Shown here: positions 8,933 through 22,300 of the stretch, in pieces | Numbering within the stretch: the stretch's first letter is position 1 | How the letters are laid out: every line of letters starts with the position of its first letter | Source: Smittia aterrima | Lineage: Eukaryota; Arthropoda; Insecta; Diptera; Chironomidae | Direction: 5' to 3' | Assembly: GCA_033063855.1 (NCBI GenBank) | Contig: CP093829.1 | Span: forward strand, 4,660,243 to 4,724,242 | Length of the DNA stretch: 64,000 nucleotides | Made by a program: the position numbers and the translations under genes | The notes under the pieces: generated by a model | The model's input: only the letters and a program-made list of their open reading frames with translations | What the model was told of the DNA's origin: nothing | Databases searched by the model: none

Positions 8933-11900
8933 TTACAATCCGATAGTCATGAATCATGTTTGATGTCTATCGCAACGCCTTCACTCATCTCGAGGTTCCC
9001 ATATCATGTCTCTCGTCTCTCTCTCCTCGAAGTCGAAGTCGCAGTTTCCAATCACGTAATGTGATAATTCTAATCACACAGAAATTGACGTGGCTGCTTT
9101 AAAAGGCAACAGCTAGTTTTGCAATCGCCTAACAAACTCTTAACACGTCGCTTGATTTAATTTTCTTATAGCGTGAAGCGATATAATGTGTGATGAGCAT
9201 TAACATCATTTTCTGTTTCTCCTTTGTGAGATGTGCCCACGTTTTTATCCATTTTTGATGCGCTATAAATTGCATTTCGGTGAAAGCATAAAACTGGAAA
9301 CCTTTCGTGAACTCTCCGAGTCAAGGCTTAAGACGTTGCGGCTTAAATTGCTTTTCTGTTGAATTTCTAAAACTTACAATGTCAGGTTGATGTAAAGTGA
9401 AGCTGACGAAAAATGTCGAGGAAACCGCAAAAATCTTTCTTTCTTTCTTTCTCATTTCTCTGTCGACTTAACAAACTTAACCACAACCAAGCGACCCCAT
9501 AAAAGAAGTAAAACAAACAGGAGGAGAACTAAATGTTGACGAAAGCCAAGTCACGTCTCGTCTTCGAAACAATGTCTCATTTTGATTTGGAATATTCGCG
9601 TTTATGTCCTTTTCCGTCGCGTCTTTACATTTCAGTCGACGCGTAATTGCTTCAATTGCGAACTAATTATTAAGTTTTACCGCATTCAGAGCTCTTACAA
9701 GAGTTTCATGAATGAACGTTCAGCTCCACTTAAAATTTCATTGTGAAAGCACTCGAAGACAATCCATACACAACAATGAAATGCGATGAAAAGTAAATTA
9801 GAATGAACTTTTGGTTTAAATCGATAATGCACTTGCCGACTTAATTTTCCTCTTCTCTGCTTTAAGCGTTTCTCTCTCTGCTGCTCTTGGAGTTGGCAAT
9901 CATAAACAAAACAACCTACGCATCAATCTCTGCGACCGAGGTTATTGATGTTACCAGACTTTTATGAAAATAATGAACTTGTGATCTTTGAATGGAGATT
10001 AAAAAGAGTGCTCGTGTGTGATTGGATTTTCTGAGAAAACAGGTATGCGCTTTTTATTGGCACATTTATGTGAAGCTGACTCGGTAGACAATCTTCAAAT
10101 TATTGAAATATAAATTCAATTTGATGCAATGCGGAGAGCGAGAAAGAAAGAAAGGTAACAAGTGGAAAGAGCAGTTTGCGAACGTTTTTATTAAAAGGTT
10201 TTTGACCTAAGATTTCATGAGAAATTTAAAAAAATAGTTTCACTCGAGTGTCTGCCACTTTCAATCAATTTTCTTATAAAAATCCCAATAAAATCTGCCG
10301 TGTGCCATCAAAAGTCAGAAACCTGCTTCGTTATTGGATTTAAGAAAAGACGAACGAGCAAGAGACGACGACGAACTGAGTGAGTGAGTGCCGCATCAAA
10401 TTTAAATCACTTGCCTTTCCTTAAAACAACTCCAGGAGCAACTCATGTAGATAATGAAGAAACCCACGAACTGCACTTCCACCAAATGATGTTCGCGAGA
10501 TTGTGAATATTGCCGATAAATTAAGCGAGCAATAATTATGTCATTATTTGTTTGAGTGGCAAGAATTTTTAACGTCCGCAATCGACAGAAATTCAAGTTG
10601 ATGGTCATCTTTATTTATCCATCATAAAGTGCCATAAAAAGAAACTCATAATAAAATTCCATTAATGACAGTGGAACTCATTACTCGCGCTTCATATTTG
10701 AACACGAATTTCAATCAACTTAAAAGATTCTTTTACTTTTACGTTCGCGATGGTCCGAAAGGAATTCTCTGAAATTATTTCTTTTTTGTTTCGCTTGATG
10801 GAAGTGAAATCATATAAAATCAACAAGACGGAAAGCAGAAGAAAGACGATCCGAAATACACTTTGAGAGAGTCAGGTGTATGTCGAAGAAGAGATCTTTA
10901 TAAGGAGCGTTCGCAATTGCAGGCAATTTCGTAAAATTCATCCAGTGAAGCGAGAGGAACGTTAATGACTTTTAATGAATGAAAAGGGGCACAAATAAGA
11001 TCGCGAGACAATAAATATCATTACGCGGCTATTGTGTCGACGGCGCAGCCTTTTTGGGCTTGCTTCTCTCTTATCAACACTCGACGATGCAATTGCAATC
11101 TTCGTAAATTGAATTCTTCAATTAAGAGAAGAACAACAACAGTAAAGACGATCCAATCAATTGCCAGATGCTATAAAGATGTTTTCGTTGAGATTCTTAT
11201 CAACTTCGCACAGCAATTAAAATTTTTCCTGATCACTCGCACTGTCTCTTTGTCTGTCTGTGATTACTTGGGAAAGAAATTATCTCAATTCGATGAGAAT
11301 AATTTTTCGGCATTAAGAGATAAGATCGGAACTTTATTCAAATTATCGAATCATTAATTCAACCAAACACATGAGGTTTCACCAGTAAAGCGACAACGAC
11401 GATGTCGACGAAGAAATATAAAAAGAGAAAACATATTTTTTTTCTTCGGTGTCGATCTAATTAATTAAACGCGTCAGGGAGGGACCCGAAAAATATTTAA
11501 ATATCAAAATTTACATATCGCGGTGTGTGCTGCAACCGCTCGGTGTGGACCTGTTTGCCATCCAATGATTAAGCTGATTCGAGACAAGCATCTCGGAATT
11601 TCTTTACAAGCGAAACTGGTCCGAAGAAGAAATCAGCTACCGGAATTTTATTTTGGGGAATGAAATTAATCCGAAATAATCTCCTATCCGCTTTGATGGG
11701 AAGGAGACGTTGCGGGTATTCGCAAGTCGATTTAACTGCATTTTAATTTGTGGTTGTCGTTGTTTTCTTATAAACGCGAGATTCGAGAGAGTTCGTTCAA
11801 CGATCATCCGTCACAAAGACTCAACAAAGAGATCTCGTCGAGGGATGTGATTATGAATCAGCAGCGAACTGAACTCAACTTGTCACAGTTTTTTTTTTGT

Positions 11901-12365
11901 TCGCTCCATAAAACGTCTTTCCATTTCCTGTTTCTTTCTTAAAATCCGACAGCGCCGTGATCTTGCATTAATTCGTTTGATTAGGTGCTTCATCATACAA
12001 GTAAAAAAGAAGATTTCCGGTGTCGAAGTTGCTCCAAATTTCTCTCTTAAAAGATCTCACCAAAATGATATCGGAGACAGCAAAAAAATAATTGAAAATT
12101 AACTTTTCTATCGAAAGCTATCTAAGCAGCGAGAAAATTGCATAAATCAATATTCTTGGGAACGAGAAACTCTTATTACGCCTCCGTTCGAATCGAAATG
12201 ATATTAAGATTTTTTTTCTCCTTCTTCCTCTGATGAAGATCAACGAGCATCTTCAACCTCTTACCTGAAGTTGAAACTTCTACACACTCTCAAGCTAATT
12301 CCACTCATCTCGCATGGGAACTGTAATTTGATTAAAAAATAGTTTCACCTAAAGAGAAAATTGTT
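8933..12365. other. Intergenic region, no gene seen
   Basis: About 3.4 kb without a credible reading frame. It contains a TTTC microsatellite at 9434-9452, scattered GA/CT-rich tracts, and CAGGTG at 10873-10878. I see no RNA gene or mobile element. Confidence 0.45.
9434..9452. repeat. (TTTC)n microsatellite
   Basis: Four to five perfect copies of the tetranucleotide in an otherwise unstructured spacer. Confidence 0.6.
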
Positions 12366-12371
12366 TTTATT
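12366..12371 (-). terminator. Candidate polyadenylation signal of the small secreted-protein gene
   Basis: AATAAA on the minus strand about 200 bases beyond the stop codon. Confidence 0.35.
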
Positions 12372-12569
12372 TCTTTTGCCATGAAGTTGTTGTCAACTTT
12401 TAATTTGAAGAATGAGAAGCTTGAACTGTGAGTTTCATCACAAGAAGAATTCGCATGTGTTAAAATCTATGAGTAAGCGTCATAGCTACAGGTGAGAAGG
12501 GAAAAAAGTTGTCGAATTGAAGGTCAATTAAAACTTGAGTTACACGTGCCGACTCGAGGACTTTTAATT

Positions 12570-13274
12570 TTAATCATCGCTTGGCTCAATATCGATTTCT
12601 TCCGATGACTTCTCGTCATTGTTTCGAGCTGATGATCGAGCATTGTCTTTCGATGTTTCAGTTGTTGATGAGACTCCATAACCGATAGACCAATTAACAT
12701 TCACGAATTTGTGCATGAAGTGTCCACTGTAGCTGTTCGGAGCCGAGGCTTTGGTTATTGATTCCGGTTGCTTTGTTGTTTGATCGTCTTTGTTTTCGAT
12801 ATTTGATCCATGACGCAAGTTCCAACGTACATCGTAATTGAATAAACCGCTAAAAGGATGCACTGACCTTGGTGGAGCTGGTGGAGCAGAGTTCCATCGA
12901 GATAAGAAATTCCAGTTGTAAGTCTTGCCAGTGATCGGACTCGAGTAGACAACTAGAAGAGATCTAATGTCACTTACTCCTCGTCATAAGTCTTTAACTT
13001 TATTCTTGACACTTGAATGAGAAATTACGATCTCATAAGCTCAGCTAATAACTCACGTGTTTTCACAACACGATGATCATTTGTCTTATCCTGATTGTAG
13101 TCAAATCGAAATGGAAATATAAGGAAACCTAAAGCGAAGAGAGAGAAAGAAATGTAAATGCTCGCCACTCATCATCAGATGGTTTCTAATCAATATGCTT
13201 CAACCTTTCGCTTCACATTTGATCATTGAACTCAACGCGATAATGACAAAAGTAGCAGAAATTATATTTTTCAT
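12570..13274 (-). CDS. Small secreted protein of unknown function
   Basis: Three exons on the minus strand (13274-13205, 13128-13057, 12952-12570), all with GT..AG introns, join in frame to 174 residues. The first 22 or so residues form a signal peptide: MKNIIS, then a hydrophobic stretch, then IKCEAKG. The mature part begins FLIFPFRFDYNQ and has few or no cysteines. It has repeated aromatic and Trp-Asn elements (YNWNF, SRWN, VRWNL, VNWSIGYG) around a short proline stretch (APPAPPRS). It ends in an acidic Ser/Glu/Asp tail. I do not recognise a family. The FLIFP start is slightly reminiscent of insect DM4/DM12 proteins, but their cysteines are missing. Evidence for a real gene is the in-frame joining of three exons, the signal peptide, and clean splice sites. 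Neighbours give no functional clue. Confidence 0.72.
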
Positions 13275-13345
13275 ATTGCAAAGCGCTTAGCCACAAACCA
13301 CAAGAACTTAACTTTACTCGTTCGAGTTTGAATCCGAAATGCGAA

Positions 13346-13351
13346 ATTATA
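13346..13351 (-). promoter_or_regulatory. Possible TATA element of the small secreted-protein gene
   Basis: TATAAT on the minus strand, 72 bases upstream of the ATG. No clear initiator was seen at the expected distance, so support is weak. Confidence 0.25.
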
Positions 13352-16300
13352 TTTCGGCTAATCATCCTCGAAGCCAGTGAAGAGAAGGAAAAAAAAAATC
13401 AGAGAAGCGTTCTTTGCTGAATCAACGCGAAACTGGTTTCTCGAAAGAACTTTGGCTGTTTCGTTACTTTTTGTGGTTCACATCTCAAGATCCGTTGAAG
13501 GTTGGGAAAGTAATGATCATTCGCTCGTATAACTCGTGCGTTGGGATTTCTCTGTGGCCATAAAAGGCAGGTGTATGTTAATTAAATAAAGTTTATTCTG
13601 TCGATGAATATTGACCGAAACCTCAAGGACAAGGCCCTCGATCCGTTGACATGATAATGTGAAGATGTGAGATGGTGAAATGGCTGTTAAAGATTAAAAG
13701 ACTCTGATTGCCTGCTTGATGTAATTCGAGCCCTTAAACCATCACGGAATTACATTAACATTGAAATATTCAAGTGCGGTTTTCACTCGAATGCGCGAAA
13801 TCTATCTTTAATGTATCGGAGCGAGCTGAAGTTCTCTAGTTAACAGTTATGTTTGAGGTGAGCTGTGAAAGTGCTCAGTGGTCAAATTATTCACGAAATA
13901 AAAATTGATTCCGGTAAGTTCGGTAGGGAACACCGAACTTTACTTTGCTTGTTTTTCCTTTGCTCATTTTTTTTTTCGGTGGTCACGACAATCGTGTTCG
14001 ATTGTTTTAATCTTTCTCTCGCGAACAGCTCAGTGCCAGGTCGTTGCCAGTTGGAGACAGTTTTGCGCGATCCGCTCAGCGTGCTTTTCGGTGAAATCAT
14101 TCAGGATTAATATTTTTCTTTATTTTGTTTTCTCAACTTTGCCCAAACAGAGCATCGTCGTCGTCGTTTGTTCATCTCTCACTTGACAGAATTGTGCAAA
14201 ACTGTAAATAATGATCGCTAAAGTGAGCTCGACCTACAAACTTGACTCGACTATCCATTGTGCAGCGAAATGAAATTAATTTCCTCGCATATTAATTACC
14301 TGTCGCTATCAAAGCGAGTGTTCATATTGAGCTGAAAGGAAATCTATGCAGAAATAAAAATAAAGTCGACGAGAAAGTCAAGTCTTTGTGGCTTTCTCTC
14401 TCCTCTATCTCACTCTCCATCCTTTTGAGACTAAAGTCAGATAAATTATTGCAAGAGAGATTTCTAGAGCGAAGCAATCCTAATTGATTTCAATCATAAA
14501 TGTTTATTCGACTTTGACAGGTGTTACATTTCGACGATTGTGGAAAGGAAGCCGAACTTGAACTCTAATGTTCCCCTGAATTAATTTCAAAGTTCTTGCC
14601 GTGAAAAAGAAAACATTTTCAATGTCACTTTGACGTTATCGAGTTCAACAACACTCTCGGGCAAATAATAAGTAATGGTTTTCGTTTTTTGCGGTGTTAC
14701 CAATTTCCTTTCCTCTCTCGCTGATTTATTCGGATTTATCAGTGAACTCACTGGATTTTATTTGCGCTGCGTATGCCCGCGCGCTGTTTCTTGCACGATT
14801 TCTTTAAATTGGCGTAAAACAGATACGTTGTCACTTGAGAATAGAGAGACCTGTTATTCTGAGATTTATTGCTCGGGAATGCAAAAGCAATTTTCCACGG
14901 TGAGGTTGAAACAGATTATAAATATCAATTGAATGCTGCGCTAAGTAGCAATAGGTTTTAATGCGAAACTATTGAGATAAGAAGGTACAAGGGATGATCA
15001 ATAAGTTATGTAGGATTGGTTTCCATTTGAAGATCATTTTTATGTTGAACGTATTTGATGAACGACGCCAACTAGCTGCATATGCTTAATTGATCGCTTT
15101 AGCACCCGACCAACATTGATTAGAACTCATGATTTCATTTATCGGCTTAAATAGCCAACGAATAATGCTCAAGACGAACTGAACTCTGAATGAAAGCTTC
15201 GAATCACAATCAGCAAAAAATATTTCATTCTTATATCATTCAATGATCGAGTTATGGATTTATGATCATATTTGGTTAGTCGCTCTTATTATCGTTTAAT
15301 GACGCAGTCTCCTGAGTCTCTATTAATTTTATTAATTTGGAATCGTGGTCAGTTAAATGACTCTTATTAAATCAAAACATTAATTGAATATTTTTATGGA
15401 GAAAATATCAACTTTCTACAGATGATTAGTGCACTCCGATATCTCATTGTGAACAATGGAAAGCTCGCGTGTTTCGTAACTATTTCAACAGAGAACATTC
15501 ATTTCTCTGCTATCGAGTATTGAGCTGAAAGTTTTCGGCACGCGACTCTTTCAAAGCGGACGTCCACCGCAATATTTTAGAGATTTCCTCACCATCTTCT
15601 CGTCCACAAAAAAAAAGAGTTTACAAATTCAGAAACACCTGCTGGGCCCAAACATTTATTTCTTTAGATTAGCGCATCATTCATAGAGAGTTTCGTCCCA
15701 TACATGGGATGTCTCATAGATTAAGTTTCGAAAATGCTTAACCAAACCCATTCGCCTTTTTTATTTTTCCTCATCGACAGATGAATCTGCGTGGGCGCGA
15801 TTCAGTTATCAAATAAATATTCATTCTTGGATATTTGTTTCGAGACACCAATAACTTTCAAAAAACATTCATTGGAATGAACGTTGATTTCCGCTGCGGT
15901 GTCACAAACATCGTTAGCTTCTCACATTTCTCGTATTCTTAATGAATCGGTCTACGATCAAGTTGAAACTATTTTCAGTCCAACGATGACAATAAGATGA
16001 TCGTTGCTCCTAACGATTATTGTTCAACAGTTCACCTGTTATAAAACTTTGTTATTTACAGCAAATCCAAATTAGAATAAGCCATAAAATTAGAATAACG
16101 AGTCGAAATTGGATGGGAATAATTTGAAGCTTGCACGCCTTCTGACTGAGAAGGCCTGTCTTGTTCTGATGCTTTTTGGTAAACAATAAACAGGTTGAAT
16201 TGTCTTAAGGCTATCGTTGCCTAAATTTTTCAACAAATCATCGTTTGGATTCATCATTCTCACGTCTAACTTTTGCTTGTTGTCTAACAGAACGAATCAC

Positions 16301-19300
16301 GCGGTGAACTTCAACTTAAATGTTAAGTTTTTTTTTTAATTACGATCAACTAGATTACTCTCGACATGGAAATCAATTTCGTAACATACTTGAACATACT
16401 TGAGTTTGCATATCAAATCGAAATCAATCGATCGGTTTATAAGGTGAAGAGGCTATAAACTTGACACGAAAGTTAAAGTCAGTATGTTGAGTACATGGGC
16501 GCAGATCAAAACTTTTCATGATTTTTTTTATTTCGTTCAAATTCCAAATCGCTGAATAATTGTTGATCAATGTAGAAGATCTCGAGAGTCGCTTGTTCTG
16601 TATCATGAGGCGGCTCTCGTTATGCAATCTCTCTCACACTCTTCACAAGCTTTTGCTGGATCATCGTTATAAGCCGAATAAGCTTCTATGGGAATTTCGG
16701 GATTTGATTTGTTGTGAAATCGAAGATCGTACAGGTTCACTCATGGTCAAGTTAAACATTCATTTCTAATCAAGCGTTCTAAAATATTCAAATTAATATT
16801 TTATTGAAAGGCTTCCGAATTGACGTCTCTATCATCATAGAAATCTTTACGATGCCAAAAATAAAAAGAAAGAAGCTTATCCGCGGCACCATAAAATTCA
16901 ATGACTACAACTTAATTGGTAGGCAGCTCTGGATAGAGAAGAAGTCAACTAATTATGCAAGCTCACGGGAGGAGGACTAATTTACATGTTATAGATTGCG
17001 CTGCTCTCTAACGAAATAAAAGCAAAGATGTGAGAAAAGTTCGTCTTCTTCTTTCTTCGTCTTCACCAAAAGGAAGATTCATCAACTGATATCGACGAGA
17101 GCAAATTTGTGTCATCGAATTTCGAGCTCGGCTCGTGCAAAGACGAAGCAATTTCTTTATTTCCAGAGAACAGTTCGTGATGGCTCGATGTTATAGTTTA
17201 TGTTTTATTTAGAGCCTCCCAGGGATTTATTTTCAGTTTTCACTCAACTCGATTGACTCTACCTTCTCTACAATAGCGAGTGAGTTCGGATTTTGACTCA
17301 TTAGTTTCTCAACTCTCTTGCGATCGACCGTGATCTTAGCGGGAATTTTTCAATGCCAATTTAAGAGAAACAGTTGAACAGTTGAGCAGTCTTGAAGTCT
17401 TAATTTGAGCATTCAGTCAAAAGCTATGCCATGAGCCAACTTTTTTTTTATTTCACTTTTTGACCAGCGAGGAGAAAAACATTTTAATATCGAATTGTGA
17501 TTAATGCTTAATGGAGAATTCTGATGTTGTCATTGTCGTGACTGACCTCAAGATTCAAGCTCAACTTCATTTTTATTTACATAGAAAATTTCTTTTTTCT
17601 TCTTTTCTTTCTATCTCAGAGTCGAATGACTCTGCTTCGAGGAAAATAAATAAATAAAATTGGGAACAATTCACAATTGGAATGAGATGATTCCGTTGAA
17701 GAAGCTTTACACCTTAGCAGTGAAATGTTTTATTGGTGAATGCTCAGGTGGGAAATAATTAAAGATAAAATCTTTCTTCGTTTCGTGTTTCTCCAAGTGA
17801 CAATGAGTGAAATGACGTGTGGGTGGTTGAACGAGGCTTTGTTAAAGCCTCCAATTTCCTAACCTGTTGTTTGTGAATCTTCGTCATTCTCGCTCTGAAC
17901 TAACTGCGTTGATTTTAATCTCACGAGGAGAGACTCTAATTAGGTAACTCTCCTTTCAATCTGTCGCCATGTCAAATCTTTAATTAGAACAATTAAACAA
18001 CGATGACTTCCGTTCCAATTAAAACAATAAGAATGATGACTAATAAGCATGTTCTACTCAAACTTTTTTTTTTGCTCGAAACGCTTCACATGTAAACAGA
18101 TGACGGGTAATAACTTAACCGATCCCTTTCGAATGAGATCACAAACAATTGATTAAGTTTATGGAAAAATGACTCGACCAAATGTTCACTTTATGATGAG
18201 ACGACTTTAGAATTCGTTGTTCACTTGAGCAGTCACTTGTGATTTTTCTTTCCAAACTAATAATAACGATCTCGATACCAATAACGTTCCGGAACATTAA
18301 AATTTCAAAGAAATTGCTAAAAAGACAATAAGGAACGTCTTTTCAAAAATATGTGTACGGTCTTGATGTGATCGCTCATTGTCTTTCCGAATGTGACTAG
18401 TTCCACAAGCGGGCCACTCCTCAACCTCTATCAAATCGACTTGCCTCAATTTAATAAAGAGCAGTGCACCGAACGCTTTTTAATTCATGGACATTTTTCA
18501 TTCGATTGTGGTTTCTTCGAAATTGCATTCAATTTAATTTTTGGTTTTCGGTTTTTGGACGAAAGCGGATTTCTCAATAAAAATACTTTCCAAACTTTAA
18601 ATATTTATAACAATAGAAGATGATTTTTCACTGCATGAGTCAACAACAACGAAGCGTCCATCCCACGCTTGACTAGAGAGAAGACAAGCAACCCAAGCAG
18701 AAGCATACAACGAACAAGGTGCAATCGACTAGCTTTTCTAATTAAAAAAGTATTGAAGATCAAATTAACATCAACGGAGAGGGAGGAAGAGAGAGAGTGT
18801 CGGGAACGTTATTAAAACTTTAATAAATGACTTCAAATTTACCGTTTTATCTGAAACAATATTGAACGTAGAAAATGTTTTCTTTAAAATGATCAACATT
18901 CTACGATTCTCTAGACGCTCGAGAGCTTGTTGTCTCGAGGAAATGTTGTGCAGAAACTCTTTTTTTTCGTATTCAATGTTCAAATGAAAAAGTACAAATT
19001 ATCTCATTTAAGCTCCAGTCTGTCCATTTCTATTACAAAGAAAAGAGAGGTTCAATCATTCACAATCGCGGCGAGGCAATCAGGCAACTCCACGATACGA
19101 TGAACAACATGGAATGATTTTAAGTACGACACGTTATTCGTGATGAACCGAAGAAAACAAATTTCTATCGACGAACAAAGTTTCATAATTTGTTTGCAAA
19201 TAATGGTATCATCATGATGCAGATTTTCTTTTCAGTGGTTTCTTCAGTGGACTCTTCGAATCGATCTCGAAATGAAAAGATTTTTCGTTTCGCTCCTCGC

Positions 19301-22300
19301 ACTTCTTCACTACGTGAGCGAGAGAGATCCAATCTTAGATGAGATGTTCGCTGGAGGCGAGGCATGATGTTCGCCGACACTTTCACATCTAACGCGTGTA
19401 ATGATCACGCCGTAGTGGTGGGAACAGCACTGACAGTAAGAATTTATCCGCTCACCTGTTTGTTGTGCGCTTTGGACGGTGATTTCCTGCTAAGTGAAAT
19501 TTATAAATTCGTTTAATGAATATTAATGTTGCTCTGACTCCAAACATTATCCAATCAATCACTGATTGCTTCGATGTACTTAAAGAATGCCAGTTAAAAA
19601 TTACATTTCAGCTCGAGCTCAACTTCTTTAAAGATTTATGAACGAATAAAATGGCTTTGAGAGTCGAGCTAAATTATCATCTTTGAATTTTTTTAAATTC
19701 ATCATAGCCACAAGTGTTTTTCTTTCTCCAAACTTCAACCATAATTCATATGAAGATCTAATGAATAACAAACCTGAAGTGTTTTCATTGAGATTTGATA
19801 CATGAAAGAAAACAAATCCCAAATGCAATTGTTCAAATTGAGTTCATACGGCACTCGATTACCTACAACACGTCGATTGCGTAACTTTTACTTTTGATTT
19901 TGATTTCAAAGGCAAATGAAAACATTTATCAAAGTTTGAGGAATTTCAAAAATCTCACTCGGGGTTTGGTTCATATCGGAACGAGAAGCGAGAGAAGATG
20001 AAGAACGTGAGGTGATGAATAACTTCATAAAACGCTTTATAATCTTTAAAGACAAAAAACTTAAATTTATTCAATCAATAAAATTTTACTGTGAACTATT
20101 TTGACATCGACGACAAAAAAATAAGAATCTTTTCTCACAGCACGTAAATCAAGAAGTCGAGGAGATTGGGAACAAAGTTAGCGAAGGGTTTGTTAAACGA
20201 AGGAAAGATCTGACATTTTTAATTGAAATAAAATTTATTATATATATTATATTAGATTATATTTACTATAATTTTAATATATTATATTTATTATATTAAT
20301 ATTTCGAATAAAAATCCCTTCAGAATCTTATTCTTTTCCCATAGAGAACGCTTGGCCGAACAAGTGTGAGAAAAAAATGAACCTGTTTCTAAAGGATGTT
20401 GAAACACATTAATTTTTTGAGTCTTTTGTATGATTTGCAACATGAGACGTTCATCCTTCTCTGAAATGTTGCTGTGTTGGCACAATGGCTCTGCTTCTTT
20501 CTCATGCATTCAAGAAAAAAAAAATCTTTTTTTCTTAACTCAATTTAGAGAAGAGAGCTATTTAATGGTACTTGTTCGATCATTCTAGAAATTCACGGAA
20601 TGGCTCACATTGAGAATTGTCGATTGCTTTGGAAATTCTTACATTTCTTCACTTCGCAATTACAATGCGACGAAACGACCGATCGAGCAAGAGAGTAAGT
20701 GAGACCGAGGAGTTTTGTGTTTTTTGCCTTCGAGAGGCGAAGAAAATTAAAACGAAATCGACATTGATACTGCATTAAGAGGCACCAATTATTTAAGCAG
20801 TTTGCTTTGCCAACAAAATATCACTACACGAACTTAAAGAAATTCACCTTCATGTTCATTTAAAGTAGGAAATTTGCCAAACTGTGTTTTCACATTTCTT
20901 TCATCCTTTGTAATTTGTGTTTTCTTCTTGAAACGGAGTTCTTGTTCAGTCTTAAAGAAAGGTGAAAAATATCAATGTTTTGAAACACTTGCGAATCACA
21001 AGTAAAAATGAGCGTAATTAAAAACACAAGAGACCGATGCTTAACATTGAAAATGAATTTGAGGAAATTTCTCTGGACTGAAGAGAAAACGACCAAGTCC
21101 ACGATTAAGAAAGTTCAAAAAGTAAAGATCGACGATCGAAACCTGAAGCGTGTGTCGATAAATTCAAAACAGTGGGAAATCGATCTATCACAAACGATTT
21201 TTCATTATCAGAGCTTAATTGGCTTTAACATGAAATAAATTATCATTCATTGACTTTCGTGCCAAAGATTTCGACTGAGAAGTTTATTATTGACCATTAA
21301 GCTCCAATTTCAATGATATTCAGAGTGAAAATCTATAATCTCCGGTGGTACTAATCGTTAAATGTCACAAGCATCATAAAAACCGCATTAAGCGACATAA
21401 AATTCTCTTAAATTTGTAGGTGTCCCGATGCTCGATTGCGTAAATTAGATATTTCGATCGTGCTCATCGATCGAGTCTCGAGAGGAAAGAGATGAAAACA
21501 GCGCAATCGATGCGAAAGATATAAATCTAAGAGACAAAACGATTTGCTTTAAACTGATACTCTTTTATGTTGAGTTTGAATTATTGATTTAATTTGCATA
21601 AACATAGTAAAGCAGAGAGGAAAATATTTTATTAATTTCTCGAATGATCATGTTAAATAATTTGCTTCACAAATCGTTACATTATTCCGAAGTCTTCTCA
21701 GTTTTGTTTTTTTGTTGTTTTCCATTTGTGTTCTTTTTTATTATTTTGGAATCAAGTTGATGATACTTGAAAGCATGCAAAGTAACATCACGAACAGATG
21801 TAGCGGGTAAGTGAGTGAGAGAGAGAAGACTTCTCACCCACACTTTTAATTCTAATTAAATTTATTATTATTATTGTCGCGCTGAAGAGCACAACGAGAC
21901 GACGATGCTTGAATTTTAAATTAGGGTTCATAGCTTTTTGATTTCAACCTTTGCTGACATTAAGAGCGAACATGTAAACATTTCTGTTAATTAATATCTC
22001 TCCTTACAGCCGTAAATGTCTCATAATTGTTTATAAGAGTAAAAAAAGGGATTGACGGGGTCAACCACCTTCGAGCATAGAAAGTTTCTCAACATCTGTG
22101 CGCTAAGAATAATTCAAAGGATCGTGTGAACTCTGTAGTTTGTTGGTCGGGGAAGAAGATAAACACAAAAGAGCTTATTTATTCAAATACAATTTATTGA
22201 CATTTTAGGTTCACTTCCTTTATGAATGAGAAAAGATTTTGATTGAATGGATAACAGCTTCAACAAAAAAAAATAAAACGAAATGAAATGAAAGAGTTTC

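Noticed and set aside
13875..13915. Possible non-coding first exon: TCAGTG initiator followed by a strong donor (CCG|GTAAGTT)
   Set aside because: Short consensus matches occur by chance in a window this long, and I find no matching acceptor that joins it to a gene.
18386..18410. Sequence resembling the start of insect miR-279 (TGACTAG...CCACA)
   Set aside because: The seed differs and I see no stable hairpin arm nearby.
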